Below are positions 32,447-41,729 of a DNA stretch of 42,788 nucleotides, piece after piece. Made by a program: the position numbers and the translations under genes. The notes under the pieces are model-generated. The model was not told where the DNA came from and did not search any database. It was given only the letters and a program-made list of their open reading frames with translations. Each line of letters starts with the position of its first letter. Position 1 is the first letter of the stretch. Where the stretch lies: positions 1 through 42,788 of the forward strand of contig JAGVAD010000002.1 of NCBI GenBank assembly GCA_020060465.1, in the 5' to 3' direction. This DNA is from Anaerolineales bacterium (GTDB lineage Bacteria > Chloroflexota > Anaerolineae > Anaerolineales > UBA4823).

Positions 32447-33475
32447 ATGTCTTCTATTAAACGGGCGTATTTCATTAATATCGGCGTGCTGCTGGCCGCG
32501 CTGACCTTCAGCGTGGCGGCGGGGCCGGTGTTCATCCCGCCCGCAACTGCGCTGCGTATCCTGATAGACGGCCTGCCGGGAATAGCTTTACCCGTCAACT
32601 GGCCGGAAACGTTCAGCGCCATTTTGTTCAAAGTCAGGCTGCCGCACGCCGCGCTGGTCGCCTTGACCGGCGCGGCGCTGGGCGGCAGCGGCGCGGCGTA
32701 TCAGGGCATTTTCCGCAACCCGCTGGCGGATCCCTACCTGATTGGCGTGGCATCTGGCGCCGGGCTGGGGGCGGTGCTGGCCATGGCAGCAGGTTGGCCG
32801 TCCAGTTTGCTGGGGATGTACGCCATCCCCGCGGCTGCTTTCCTGGGCGCGACGGCGACTGTCTTGTTGGTATATTGGCTGGCGAAAGTGGGCAACAGCT
32901 TGCCTACCACAACGCTTATCCTGGCTGGGGTGGCAGTCAGTTCATTTGCCACATCGCTGACCTCGTTATTGATGCTGCGCTCTGCTGAGGAGCTTCACCG
33001 GGCTTTGGGCTGGTTGCTGGGTGGTTCAATCCTGGGCGGCTGGGAGCCAGTGTTGGCGGTTTTGCCGTACATTGGGGTTGGGTTAGCGGCATTGGTCGTT
33101 TCCGGCCATGTCCTCAATGTGTTGCAATTCGGAGAAGAGCAGGCTGAACAATTAGGCTTGCCCGCTGAACGCGTCAAAGCGTTGTTGATATTGGCCGCCT
33201 CGCTCACCGCCGCGGCCGCGGTGGCGTTTTCGGGCATTATCGGTTTCGTTGGCTTGATTGCGCCGCACATCGCGCGCTTATTATGGGGCCATGATTACCG
33301 CCGCTTGCTGCCATTGTCCATCCTGGGCGGCTGCAGCACGCTACTCCTGGTGGACTTGCTGGCGCGGCTGTTGCTGGCGCCGCAGGCGCTGCCATTGGGC
33401 ATTGTCACCGCCCTGGCTGGCGCGCCCTTTTTCTTGTGGGTGCTGAGGCGCGCAAAGAACCAGGTGTATTGGTAG
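32447..33475 (+). CDS. btuC: Corrinoid ABC transporter permease (BtuC/FecCD family)
   Basis: 342 aa, ten hydrophobic helices. The family motifs are present: VRLPHAALVALTGAALGGSGAAYQGIFRNPLADPYLIGVASGAGLGA and, near the C-terminus, FSGIIGFVGLIAPHIARLLWGHDYRRLLPLS. It forms the transmembrane dimer for BtuF-delivered corrinoid. It begins 15 nt after btuF and is followed at 36 nt by the ATPase gene. Confidence 0.93.
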   Translation: MSSIKRAYFINIGVLLAALTFSVAAGPVFIPPATALRILIDGLPGIALPVNWPETFSAILFKVRLPHAALVALTGAALGGSGAAYQGIFRNPLADPYLIGVASGAGLGAVLAMAAGWPSSLLGMYAIPAAAFLGATATVLLVYWLAKVGNSLPTTTLILAGVAVSSFATSLTSLLMLRSAEELHRALGWLLGGSILGGWEPVLAVLPYIGVGLAALVVSGHVLNVLQFGEEQAEQLGLPAERVKALLILAASLTAAAAVAFSGIIGFVGLIAPHIARLLWGHDYRRLLPLSILGGCSTLLLVDLLARLLLAPQALPLGIVTALAGAPFFLWVLRRAKNQVYW

Positions 33476-33511
33476 CTCAGCCGCCCCAAGCGGCGACGAA
33501 AGGGTTGCAAA

Positions 33512-34300
33512 ATGCTTGAGATCAACTCATTATCTGTGGCTTATGGTCATCGCCTGGCGTTGGACAATGTGTCCTTCAGCGTACGAGAGGGGGAAGTGGT
33601 AGCGTTAATCGGCCCAAACGGAGCAGGCAAATCCACGCTGATCCGCGCGGCCAGCGGCGCGCTGCCGGCGCGCAGCGGCAGTGTACATGTTGAGGGGGTG
33701 AATTTGAGGCATCTGAGCGTCGTTGAGCGCGCCCGCCGTCTGGCGGTCGTGCCTCAGGCGCGCAACTTGCCGCCAGCTTTCACCGTGTACGAAACGGTGC
33801 TGCTCGGCCGCACACCTTATCTGGGCTGGATGGGGCAAGCTTCTGATTTGGATCGCGAATGCGCCTGGCGCGCGCTGGAACGCACTCAATTGACTGCTCT
33901 CGCCGAACGCCGCGTGGGCGAGCTAAGCGGCGGTGAACAGCAACGCGTTTTGATGGCGCGAGCGTTGGCGCAGGAAACGCCAATCTTGTTGTTGGACGAG
34001 CCGACCACCCACCTGGATTTACAACACCAGGCAGAAGTGCTTAATCTGGCGCGCAGCCTGGCCAGCCACCATCACAAAGCAGTGCTGATGGCGTTGCATG
34101 ACCTCAACCTGGCGGGACTGTACGCTGACCGTGTGGTGATGCTGGTGAATGGCCGGACGCAGGTCGTTGGCGCTCCACACGAGGTGCTTACCGAACAAAA
34201 CCTTACGGCGGCGTATCGGGTGCCCGTCCATGTTGTGACCCATCCCGAATATGGCAGCCCGCTGGTTCTGCCCGACGGACGTGAAGGAAGACAACCATGA
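33512..34300 (+). CDS. btuD: Corrinoid ABC transporter ATP-binding protein
   Basis: 262 aa ABC ATPase of the FepC/BtuD type. Walker [11 protein letters not shown]-loop VVPQARNLP, signature [17 protein letters not shown], Walker [14 protein letters not shown] and H-loop [14 protein letters not shown] are intact. It powers BtuC. The stop overlaps the next ATG (ATGA), coupling import to adenosylation. Confidence 0.93.
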   Translation: MLEINSLSVAYGHRLALDNVSFSVREGEVVALIGPNGAGKSTLIRAASGALPARSGSVHVEGVNLRHLSVVERARRLAVVPQARNLPPAFTVYETVLLGRTPYLGWMGQASDLDRECAWRALERTQLTALAERRVGELSGGEQQRVLMARALAQETPILLLDEPTTHLDLQHQAEVLNLARSLASHHHKAVLMALHDLNLAGLYADRVVMLVNGRTQVVGAPHEVLTEQNLTAAYRVPVHVVTHPEYGSPLVLPDGREGRQP

Positions 34301-34818
34301 GAAAAGGGCTGGTCATCGTTAACACCGGCGACGGCAAGGGTAAAACCACCGCCGCCTTAGGTATGTTGCTGCGCGCCTGGGGCAGGGATATGCGAGTGTG
34401 CGTGGTGCAATTTATCAAGGCAGAGACCGGCCAATGGGGCGAGATCAAAGCCGCCCGCAAGCTGGGCATTGAATGGCTTTCCACCGGCGACGGCTTTACC
34501 TGGACATCGCGTGATATAGACGAAACCATCGCCCGCGCGCGGCATGGCTGGGAAATTGCCCAGCAGAAAATCTCCAGCGGAGCATACGACCTGATCGTGC
34601 TGGACGAATTCACCTATGCCCTGCATTATGAATGGCTGGACACGCGACAGGTGATTGAGTGGTTGAAAATCTACCGCCCCCCTGAGCTGCATCTGGTGAT
34701 TACCGGACGCAACGCTCCACCCGCGCTGATCGAATTTGCCGACCTGGCGACTGAAATGACCTTGCTTAAACACCCATACGAACAAGGGATAGGAGCGCAG
34801 CCAGGAGTCGAATTCTAA
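34297..34818 (+). CDS. cobO: Corrinoid adenosyltransferase (CobA/CobO/BtuR family)
   Basis: 173 aa. Transfers the adenosyl group of ATP to the reduced cobalt of corrinoids. The P-loop [14 protein letters not shown] lies at residues 9-22, and the family blocks [14 protein letters not shown] and [17 protein letters not shown] follow. Length is normal for this family. Position directly after the importer fits adenosylation of freshly imported corrinoid. Confidence 0.95.
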   Translation: MRKGLVIVNTGDGKGKTTAALGMLLRAWGRDMRVCVVQFIKAETGQWGEIKAARKLGIEWLSTGDGFTWTSRDIDETIARARHGWEIAQQKISSGAYDLIVLDEFTYALHYEWLDTRQVIEWLKIYRPPELHLVITGRNAPPALIEFADLATEMTLLKHPYEQGIGAQPGVEF

Positions 34819-34912
34819 TAGATCGCCCTCAACGATCCCCAATGAAGCGCCGTCAAGAGAAGTCCTTCTACCAGACCCGCCAATTCTCTCGATAAACAAA
34901 GGAACTTCACAA

Positions 34913-35971
34913 ATGAAATTATCCGAATACATCGCGAAAATTAAACCTTTGGATGCCGACGCCATGCAGGCTGCCCGTTTGCGTCAGGATACCCTGACCA
35001 AGCCGATCGGCAGCCTGGGGCGGCTGGAGGAGCTTTCGATACAAACCGCCGGGATCACCGGTCAGGCAATTCCCCGTTTGAGGGATAAATGCGTACTGGT
35101 AATGGCCGGCGATCACGGGGTGGTTGCTGAAGGAGTAAGCGCCTACCCGCAGGAAGTCACTCCACAGATGGTGTTGAACTTTCTGCGCGGCGGCGCGGCG
35201 ATTAACGTATTGGCGCGCCATGTGGGCGCGCGAGTAGTGGTGGTGGATATGGGGGTGGCGGTGGATTTGCCCGATCATCCTGGTCTGCTCAAACGCAAAG
35301 TTGCTTACGGCACCCGCAATATCGCACGCGGCGCGGCAATGAGCCGCGAACAGGCCATTCAGGCATTGGAAAGCGGCATAGAGGTGGTCGAGATGCAGAT
35401 TGCCCAGGGCATGGATTTGCTGGCAACCGGCGACATGGGGATTGGTAATACCACGCCCTCGGCTGCAATCGCCGCTGCGCTCAGCGGCGCCTCGGCGGCA
35501 GATATCGCCGGACGCGGCACGGGGGTGGATGACGCCGGCTTGCAGCGCAAGATCGCGGTCATTGAGCGCGCCCTGGCAATCAACCGACCTGATCCTAAAG
35601 ATGGCATTGATGTATTGGCAAAAGTGGGCGGCTTCGAGATCGGCGGGCTGGCTGGAGCAATCCTGGCGGCGGCGGCTCATCGTCGGCCAGTGGTGGTAGA
35701 TGGCTTCATCTCCACCGCCGCGGCCATGATCGCCGTGAGCCTGGCGCCGCAGACGCGTCATTACCTGATCGCAGCACATACTTCAATGGAGCGCGGCCAC
35801 CACAAGATGATGGAATGGCTGGGCGTCTCGCCGCTTCTCGACTTGAAGATGCGCCTGGGAGAAGGCACAGGCGCGGCGTTGGCCATGTCGCTGGTCGAGG
35901 CGGCATGCAAGACGCTGGCCGAGATGGCTACTTTCGGCGAAGCAGGCGTTTCTGAGAAATCGGCAGCATGA
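34913..35971 (+). CDS. cobT: Nicotinate-nucleotide-dimethylbenzimidazole phosphoribosyltransferase
   Basis: 352 aa. Activates the lower-ligand base: nicotinate mononucleotide + base gives alpha-ribazole phosphate + nicotinate. Family motifs are TKPIGSLGRLEELSIQTAGI, VMAGDHGVVAEGVSAYPQEVTPQMV, GDMGIGNTTPSAAI and the active-site Glu region RLGEGTGAALAMSLVEAA. AAGGAA precedes the ATG by 8 nt. A 94-nt gap separates it from cobO; the stop overlaps the cobS start. Confidence 0.96.
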   Translation: MKLSEYIAKIKPLDADAMQAARLRQDTLTKPIGSLGRLEELSIQTAGITGQAIPRLRDKCVLVMAGDHGVVAEGVSAYPQEVTPQMVLNFLRGGAAINVLARHVGARVVVVDMGVAVDLPDHPGLLKRKVAYGTRNIARGAAMSREQAIQALESGIEVVEMQIAQGMDLLATGDMGIGNTTPSAAIAAALSGASAADIAGRGTGVDDAGLQRKIAVIERALAINRPDPKDGIDVLAKVGGFEIGGLAGAILAAAAHRRPVVVDGFISTAAAMIAVSLAPQTRHYLIAAHTSMERGHHKMMEWLGVSPLLDLKMRLGEGTGAALAMSLVEAACKTLAEMATFGEAGVSEKSAA

Positions 35972-36777
35972 GCGAAGATCGTCTTCCTCAATCACCGAAG
36001 GCCGAAAAAGCCGCCTCGCCACTGACGGCTTTTTTGGCGGCAGTGCAGTTCTTGCTGTTGTCGCCAGCTTTCATCCGGCGGGAATTTTCCAACCGCGAGC
36101 TAGGTACATCGGTCGGTTATTATCCCCTGGTTGGGCTGCTGTTGGGCGGGTTGCTGGCCGCTACCGATGGGCTATTGGGTTATCTTTTTCCGTTGCCGCT
36201 GCGCTCCGTGCTGACGTTGGCGTTATGGATCGTTCTCACCGGAGCGCTGCATCTGGATGGCTTTTTAGACGCTTGCGATGGATTACTCGGCGGTTTCACC
36301 CCCGACCGCCGCCTGGAGATCATGCGCGATGAACGGGTCGGCGCTTATGCCCTGGCAGGCGGTTTTCTGCTGCTACTGACGCAGGCTGCTGCCCTGATGG
36401 CTATCCAAAACAGTCGGGCGATAGCGCTGATCTTGGCGCCCACCCTGGGACGCTGGGGAATATCGCTGGCGCTGACTGCCTTCCCCTACGCGCGGGCGAG
36501 CGGGCTGGGAAAGACAATCAAGGAAAACGTCGGGACGGCTGAAGCAATTCTGGCGACCATTTTTGCCGCAACAACTCTACTGGGGTCCACCTGGCTAGAC
36601 CGCAGTTGGGCGCCCCTGACGGCGGCGATCATCGCCTCGTTGACCTGGTGGGCAGTGATCCGTTTCACTCTCAAGCGCATCCCCGGCCTGACCGGAGACA
36701 TCTACGGGGCGCTGAATATCTTAATTGAAACCACTGCATTGCTGGTATTCGCTGCACTGGAATATCATTATGGATGA
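35968..36777 (+). CDS. cobS: Adenosylcobinamide-GDP ribazoletransferase (cobalamin synthase)
   Basis: 269-residue multi-pass membrane enzyme that joins adenosylcobinamide-GDP to alpha-ribazole (phosphate), the last or penultimate step. The key motif LHLDGFLDACDGLLGGF (Asp-rich, metal-binding) and RLEIMRDERVGAYA after it are typical, as is TGDIYGALNILIE near the C-terminus. About seven hydrophobic helices. ATGA overlap with cobT. Confidence 0.95.
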   Translation: MSEDRLPQSPKAEKAASPLTAFLAAVQFLLLSPAFIRREFSNRELGTSVGYYPLVGLLLGGLLAATDGLLGYLFPLPLRSVLTLALWIVLTGALHLDGFLDACDGLLGGFTPDRRLEIMRDERVGAYALAGGFLLLLTQAAALMAIQNSRAIALILAPTLGRWGISLALTAFPYARASGLGKTIKENVGTAEAILATIFAATTLLGSTWLDRSWAPLTAAIIASLTWWAVIRFTLKRIPGLTGDIYGALNILIETTALLVFAALEYHYG

Positions 36778-36818
36778 AATGCTGATCCCCACATACGGCT
36801 GAATATGCAGCAGTTACG

Positions 36819-37763
36819 ATGAAATCAAAGATAGTACTGATCCTGGCTTTGACGTTAGACGTGCTGTTCGGCGATCCACCCAATCATTTTCATCCCGCGG
36901 CCTGGATGGGCAGCCTGATCGGCGGGGCGGCGCGCCGCCGTCCGTACGGCAACCCCAAACGGGAATTTGCTTATGGGGCAGCGATCGTGCTGGGCGGTGG
37001 GATGCTGGTGGCGACGCTGGGCGAACTGGTTCAACGGCTGTTCAGTCGCCTGCCACAGCCACTCTCCTGGCTGGTTCAAGCCGCGGCGCTCAAAACCACC
37101 TTCGCCCTGCGCGGCCTTGACCGCGCCGCTGGCGAGGTGCAACGCGCTCTGGAAAGCGGCAACCTGCCTGAAGCCAGACGGGTGGTCTCCTGGAGCCTGG
37201 TCAGTCGGGATACCTCACAATTGGACGAGAGCCTGACAGCGGCGGCAGCCATCGAATCGACTGCAGAAAACCTGTGCGACGGCGTCGTCGCTCCGCTGTT
37301 TTATTACGCCCTAGGCGGGCTGCCGCTGGTGCTTGTGTATCGCTTTGTCAACACCGCGGATAGCATGCTAGGGTATCATAGCGAAGAACTGGAGTGGCTG
37401 GGCAAGGCTGCCGCCCGAACAGATGACCTGCTCAACCTGGCGCCGGCGCGCCTGAGCGGCGCGCTGATCGCCGCTGCCGCGCCGTTGATCGGCAGCGATC
37501 CGGTTACAGCATGGCGCGTCATGCGGCGCGACGCCCGGCGTACACAAAGCCCCAACGCCGGTTATCCGATGAGCGCCATGGCTGGGGCGCTGGGCGTGGA
37601 ATTAGAAAAACTGGGTCATTACCGTTTGGGTGACGGCGGACGTAAGCCAACCGCTGAGGATCTCTGCCGAGCGCGGCAGACATTATGGGTTGCGGCTGGC
37701 CTGGCAGCGCTCTTATTTCTGAAATTAATCCCCGAGCGTTTAGGACGTTTGACGTCGCGTTGA
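36819..37763 (+). CDS. cbiB: Adenosylcobinamide-phosphate synthase (CbiB/CobD)
   Basis: 314-residue membrane protein that attaches the aminopropanol (phosphate) arm to adenosylcobyric acid. The N-terminal LDVLFGDPPNHFHPAAWMG and VSWSLVSRDTSQLDESLTAAAAIESTAENLCDGVVAPLFYY blocks, plus FVNTADSMLGYHSEELEWLGKAAARTDDLLNLAPARLSG, are diagnostic. It follows cobS by 41 nt. Together with the aminotransferase-like decarboxylase next to it, it makes the aminopropanol linker. Confidence 0.95.
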   Translation: MKSKIVLILALTLDVLFGDPPNHFHPAAWMGSLIGGAARRRPYGNPKREFAYGAAIVLGGGMLVATLGELVQRLFSRLPQPLSWLVQAAALKTTFALRGLDRAAGEVQRALESGNLPEARRVVSWSLVSRDTSQLDESLTAAAAIESTAENLCDGVVAPLFYYALGGLPLVLVYRFVNTADSMLGYHSEELEWLGKAAARTDDLLNLAPARLSGALIAAAAPLIGSDPVTAWRVMRRDARRTQSPNAGYPMSAMAGALGVELEKLGHYRLGDGGRKPTAEDLCRARQTLWVAAGLAALLFLKLIPERLGRLTSR

Positions 37764-37792
37764 GCATACTCTCGGACTGTAAATACGCGATC

Positions 37793-38908
37793 ATGACCCA
37801 AGAGAACCCGCTGCGAAACATCCAAGAACCGCCGGCGCCGCGATCCGCAGTGCAGGCGCTGCAGGATGTCGCCCACGGCGCGCTGGATTTCGCCGAATTA
37901 GAACAACACCATCTGAGCGCCGATCGCGTGCTGGATTTCAGTACCAACACCAATCCCTATGGCGCTGCGCCAGGAGTCCGCGCCGCGCTTCTTTCCACGC
38001 CTGTTGACCGTTATCCGGATCGCGAGGCGTTGATGCTGCGCCGGGCGTTGGCGCAGCACTTGGGCGTCGCCTCTGAAAACATTCTGGCGGGCAATGGCAG
38101 CGCCGAGTTAATATGGCTGGCTGCGCTGACCTACCTGGACGCGGGGCAAACGGCGCTGGTGATTGGCCCCACCTTCGGCGAGTACGCCCGCGCCGCGGCA
38201 TTGATGGGCGCCCGCGTGGATGAGTGGCAAGCTGAGCCGGAGAACGGCTTTGCCGTGGACGCCGCTGCCATCCAGGTGCAATTGAGCCGCCAGACATACC
38301 GGCTGGTTTTTCTGTGCAACCCAAACAACCCCACTGGCCAAACGCTGCCTCTGGAGCGCCTGGCAGAGTGGGCGCAAACCCACTCGGAAACGATGTTCGT
38401 CGTGGATGAGGCTTATATCGCCTTCTGCTCGGGTATGCCTTCGGCTATTGATGCACGTTTGCCAAACCTGCTCGTCCTGCGTTCGATGACCAAAGATTAC
38501 GCCTTGACCGGTCTGCGGCTGGGTTACGCGGTGGGCGATGCACGCGTAATCGCCGCGCTGCGCAAGACGCGCCCGCCCTGGAACGTCAACGCTATGGCGC
38601 AAACGGCTGGCGTGGCTGCCCTGCAGGATGCCCAATATATGAAAGACAACCTGATCTCCCTGCAAGAGTCCTATCAGGCGCTGACCGTTGCACTGCGCCA
38701 ACGAGGCTATACAGTCATCCCATCCGCTGTACATTTCTTCTTGATGCAAGTGGGAGATGGAGCGCGCTTCCGTGCGGCTTTGCGTCCCAAAGGCGTGTTA
38801 GTGCGGAATTGCGCTTCTTTCGACCTGCCCGACTATGTGCGCATCGCTGCCCGCCGGTCAGAGGAGAACCAACGTCTGTTGGCTGCGATAGACGAGGTTT
38901 TTGTATGA
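37793..38908 (+). CDS. cobD: L-threonine-phosphate decarboxylase-like PLP enzyme (CobD/CobC, aminotransferase fold)
   Basis: 371 aa, fold-type I PLP enzyme. The likely role is decarboxylation of threonine phosphate to aminopropanol phosphate, the substrate of CbiB. Seen are LDFSTNTNPYGAAP at the N-terminus, GNGSAELIWL, FLCNPNNPTGQ, FVVDEAYIAF and the PLP-binding K234 in SMTKDYALTGLRLGY. Sequence alone does not exclude histidinol-phosphate aminotransferase, but the neighbours support CobD. The ATG at 37793 is chosen; the frame is open 108 nt further upstream, inside cbiB. Its stop overlaps the next ATG. Confidence 0.88.
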   Translation: MTQENPLRNIQEPPAPRSAVQALQDVAHGALDFAELEQHHLSADRVLDFSTNTNPYGAAPGVRAALLSTPVDRYPDREALMLRRALAQHLGVASENILAGNGSAELIWLAALTYLDAGQTALVIGPTFGEYARAAALMGARVDEWQAEPENGFAVDAAAIQVQLSRQTYRLVFLCNPNNPTGQTLPLERLAEWAQTHSETMFVVDEAYIAFCSGMPSAIDARLPNLLVLRSMTKDYALTGLRLGYAVGDARVIAALRKTRPPWNVNAMAQTAGVAALQDAQYMKDNLISLQESYQALTVALRQRGYTVIPSAVHFFLMQVGDGARFRAALRPKGVLVRNCASFDLPDYVRIAARRSEENQRLLAAIDEVFV

Positions 38909-39546
38909 ATGCGCGCTTGCTGATCATCCGCCATGGACAGACCGACTGGAATCAGCAGGGGCGTTTCCAGGGGCAAAGCGATCTTCCGCTCAACTCGGTG
39001 GGTCTGCGCCAGGCGCAAGCCGCAGGATGGGCGGCGGCGCAGGCGCTCAACGGCGAACAGCCGCAGGCAATCTATGCCAGTGATCTGCGCCGCGCCCGGC
39101 AATCCGCCGAAGCTGTGCACACTGCGCTTCCCAACAATGAGTCCATCCCGCTGATTGCTGAACCCCGCCTGCGTGAGATGTCCTTCGGCGATTGGGAAGG
39201 AATGACTTATGCCGAAATTCAAGCGCGTTACAGTGGCGCGTTACAACGCTGGGAAGCAGACCTGGAGAACATCGCCCCGCCCAATGGTGAGACGCTGCGC
39301 CAGATGGTCGAACGCGTGCAGGCGGCGCTGAATGACCTGCTTCAAGCTCATCCAAACGGGACGACGTTGTTGGTGGGACATGGCGGGCCGTTGCAATTGC
39401 TGATTGCATTGACGTTAGGACTGTCGCCGGCGCGCTTCTGGCAAATCCACCTCTCCAACGCTTCGCTTTCCGAATTGCGCATCTATCCTGAAGGTGCGAT
39501 CCTCAACCTGCTCAACTGCACCTCGCATCTGAAAGGCATTGAATGA
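38905..39546 (+). CDS. cobC: Histidine-phosphatase-family protein, probable alpha-ribazole phosphatase
   Basis: 213 aa. The phosphoglycerate mutase-like catalytic motif IIRHGQTDWN places the phospho-accepting His at residue 10. Other landmarks are YASDLRRARQSAEAV, LREMSFGDWEGMTYAEI and LLVGHGGPLQLLIA. In this cluster its likely job is removing the 5' phosphate from alpha-ribazole phosphate (or from the cobalamin phosphate product). The ATG overlaps the stop of the decarboxylase gene; its own stop overlaps cobQ. Confidence 0.88.
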   Translation: MNARLLIIRHGQTDWNQQGRFQGQSDLPLNSVGLRQAQAAGWAAAQALNGEQPQAIYASDLRRARQSAEAVHTALPNNESIPLIAEPRLREMSFGDWEGMTYAEIQARYSGALQRWEADLENIAPPNGETLRQMVERVQAALNDLLQAHPNGTTLLVGHGGPLQLLIALTLGLSPARFWQIHLSNASLSELRIYPEGAILNLLNCTSHLKGIE

Positions 39547-41072
39547 CTGCTAAAACCCTGGCAATCTTGGGCAGCAGTTCCTCCGCCGGCAAAAGCCTGC
39601 TGACGACCGCGCTCTGCCACAGTTTTGCCCGCCGTGGGGTGCGCGTGGCGCCTTTCAAAGCCCAAAATATGTCCAATAATGCCGCGGTTTGCCCGGACGG
39701 AGCGGAGATTGGACGCGCCCAGGCGCTGCAAGCCCGCGCCGCAGGCATCGCGCCGAGTGCGGACATGAACCCCATTCTGATCAAACCCGAAGCGGACGCC
39801 CACAGTCAGGTGGTCGTGATGGGCAGGCCATTCAAACAGCTAGCAGCCGCGGATTATTACACCTATAAACAGACTTTATGGAAGTATGTCACCGCCGCCC
39901 TGGAGCGTCTGCGCGCTGAATACGACCTGGTGATTATTGAAGGGGCAGGCAGCCCTGTAGAGCTGAATCTAAAAGCAGGCGACATCGTTAATATGCCGGT
40001 AGCGCAATACGCCCAATCGCCGGTCTTGTTGGTGGGAGACATTGATCGCGGCGGCATTTTTGCCCAATTGCTGGGCACACTATGGCTGCTGGAACCGGAG
40101 GAGCGGGCGTTGGTGCGCGGCCTGGTGGTCAATAAATTTCGCGGCGATCTGGCGTTGTTTGCGGAGGGCGTACGCCTGCTGGAGGAAAAAAGCGGCACGC
40201 CAGTTTTAGGGGTTATACCCTATTTATATGACCTGGGTCTGCCAGAAGAAGACGCCGTTGCGCTGGACTCCGCAATATACACTGCCAATACACAGTCTGA
40301 GATTGACATTGCCATTATCCGCCTGCCGTTGATCGCCAATTTTGATGATTTTGATCCTTTTCGCGCCGACCCTGGGGTGAGTGTACGGTATGTAACCTCC
40401 GTTGAAGAGATTGACCAACCGGATGCTATCTGCCTGCCTGGCACAAAAAGCACCGTCGCCGACCTGAATTGGCTGCGTCAGCGTGGCCTGGATCAGGCGC
40501 TGTTGAGTCATGCGCGCCGCGGCGGAGCAGTGGTGGGCATTTGTGGTGGGTATCAAATGTTGGGGCAGGTCATCCATGACCCGCAGGGGATCGAATCGGG
40601 TCCGGGGAGCTACGCCGGCCTGGGACTGTTAGCCACAGAAACTTCCTTCACCGGCGAAAAATCTACCCGCCAGGCACGCGCGATCGTGCGCGGCGGAGCC
40701 GGTTGGATGGAGACTGTTTCAGGCATGATTCTGCACGGTTATGAAATCCACATGGGCCGCACCTCGAGTCGGCGACCCTGGCTGGAGATCATCCGCTCTG
40801 CACCGAGCGATTCGAGTAGTGAGGGGGAACGAACATTGGATGGGGCTTTCAGCCAGGATGGGCGTATCTGGGGCTGTTACTTGCACGGCGTCTTCGCCGA
40901 AATCGGCTTCCGGCGTGCCTGGCTACGAAGCCTGGGGTGGCGCGGCGATGACAATGAAACGACCGGCGATCCAGAACGGCTGCGCTTCGAGCAGGCGCTC
41001 ACCCGCCTGACAGACACCGTTGAAACGGCATTGGATATGAAGATGCTGGAGGCAATAATAGATGGCCAATGA
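39543..41072 (+). CDS. cobQ: Cobyric acid synthase (CobQ/CbiP)
   Basis: 509 aa, glutamine-dependent amidase that amidates four side chains of adenosylcobyrinic a,c-diamide to cobyric acid. The N-terminal synthetase domain has a P-loop-like LGSSSSAGKSLLTTALC and PFKAQNMSNNA, plus IEGAGSPVELNL. The C-terminal glutaminase domain carries nucleophile C334 in GICGGYQMLG and catalytic H448 in CYLHGVF. Overlaps cobC by an ATGA and cobU by 11 nt. Confidence 0.96.
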   Translation: MTAKTLAILGSSSSAGKSLLTTALCHSFARRGVRVAPFKAQNMSNNAAVCPDGAEIGRAQALQARAAGIAPSADMNPILIKPEADAHSQVVVMGRPFKQLAAADYYTYKQTLWKYVTAALERLRAEYDLVIIEGAGSPVELNLKAGDIVNMPVAQYAQSPVLLVGDIDRGGIFAQLLGTLWLLEPEERALVRGLVVNKFRGDLALFAEGVRLLEEKSGTPVLGVIPYLYDLGLPEEDAVALDSAIYTANTQSEIDIAIIRLPLIANFDDFDPFRADPGVSVRYVTSVEEIDQPDAICLPGTKSTVADLNWLRQRGLDQALLSHARRGGAVVGICGGYQMLGQVIHDPQGIESGPGSYAGLGLLATETSFTGEKSTRQARAIVRGGAGWMETVSGMILHGYEIHMGRTSSRRPWLEIIRSAPSDSSSEGERTLDGAFSQDGRIWGCYLHGVFAEIGFRRAWLRSLGWRGDDNETTGDPERLRFEQALTRLTDTVETALDMKMLEAIIDGQ

Positions 41073-41643
41073 AAACCACCCATTAAAGCTGACCCTGATC
41101 CTGGGCGGGGCGCGCAGCGGTAAATCCACCTTTGCCGAAGGGCTGGCTTCGCGCAGCGGAGAAGAGGTGGTGTATATTGCTACTGCCCAGGCGCTGGATG
41201 ATGAAATGAGCCAACGTATCGCCGCGCATCAACAAAAACGCCCACAGAGCTGGCAGACGCTGGAAATTCCGCTTAACGTAGGACAACGGCTGCTGGATAA
41301 TCCGCCGCAGGCAGACGTGATCGTGCTGGACTGCCTGACGCTGCTGGTGTCGAATGCGTTGCTGACCGCCGCGCCGGATGTAGATCAACCGGATGAGCGC
41401 GCCGCCCAGGCTCAGGTTACAGCGGAGATCGAGGCGCTCGAAGCCGCCATACAATCCATCCCGGCCGCCTGGATTGTGGTTTCCAACGAAGTGGGCATGG
41501 GGTTAGTGCCGCCTTACCCATTGGGACGTATCTATCGCGATCTGTTGGGCTGGGCAAATCAACGTCTGGCGCGCCGCGCAGGACGCGTGATTTTTATGCT
41601 TGCTGGCCTGCCGATGAGATTGAAGCCAGATTTAGAGGCGTAA
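41062..41643 (+). CDS. cobU: Adenosylcobinamide kinase/guanylyltransferase
   Basis: 193 aa bifunctional enzyme that phosphorylates adenosylcobinamide and transfers GMP to it. The P-loop LGGARSGKSTFAEGLA (about 11-26), AAHQQKRPQSWQTLE (with the guanylylated His region), VIVLDCLTLLVSNAL and VSNEVGMGLVPPYPLGRIYRDLLG are diagnostic. Last gene of the cluster; its start overlaps cobQ. Confidence 0.96.
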   Translation: MANENHPLKLTLILGGARSGKSTFAEGLASRSGEEVVYIATAQALDDEMSQRIAAHQQKRPQSWQTLEIPLNVGQRLLDNPPQADVIVLDCLTLLVSNALLTAAPDVDQPDERAAQAQVTAEIEALEAAIQSIPAAWIVVSNEVGMGLVPPYPLGRIYRDLLGWANQRLARRAGRVIFMLAGLPMRLKPDLEA

Positions 41644-41681
41644 ACCCCTTTCGCTCACACGCCTCAAGCAGTTGGATGGCT

Positions 41682-41687
41682 TATAAT
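41682..41687 (+). promoter_or_regulatory. Candidate -10 (TATAAT) for the alpha/beta hydrolase
   Basis: Consensus TATAAT 43 nt before the ATG at 41730, with no good -35 at 16-18 bp. The gene also has its own GAGGAG ribosome binding site, so it may be transcribed separately from the cob operon. Confidence 0.45.
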
Positions 41688-41729
41688 GGGATCAACAGCT
41701 CACATCTGCGTTGAGGAGATCGCAAGTCA

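Noticed and set aside
34919-35779. A 286-codon minus-strand frame opposite cobT
   Set aside because: cobT is intact on the plus strand and within an operon; the antisense product is unrelated to known families.
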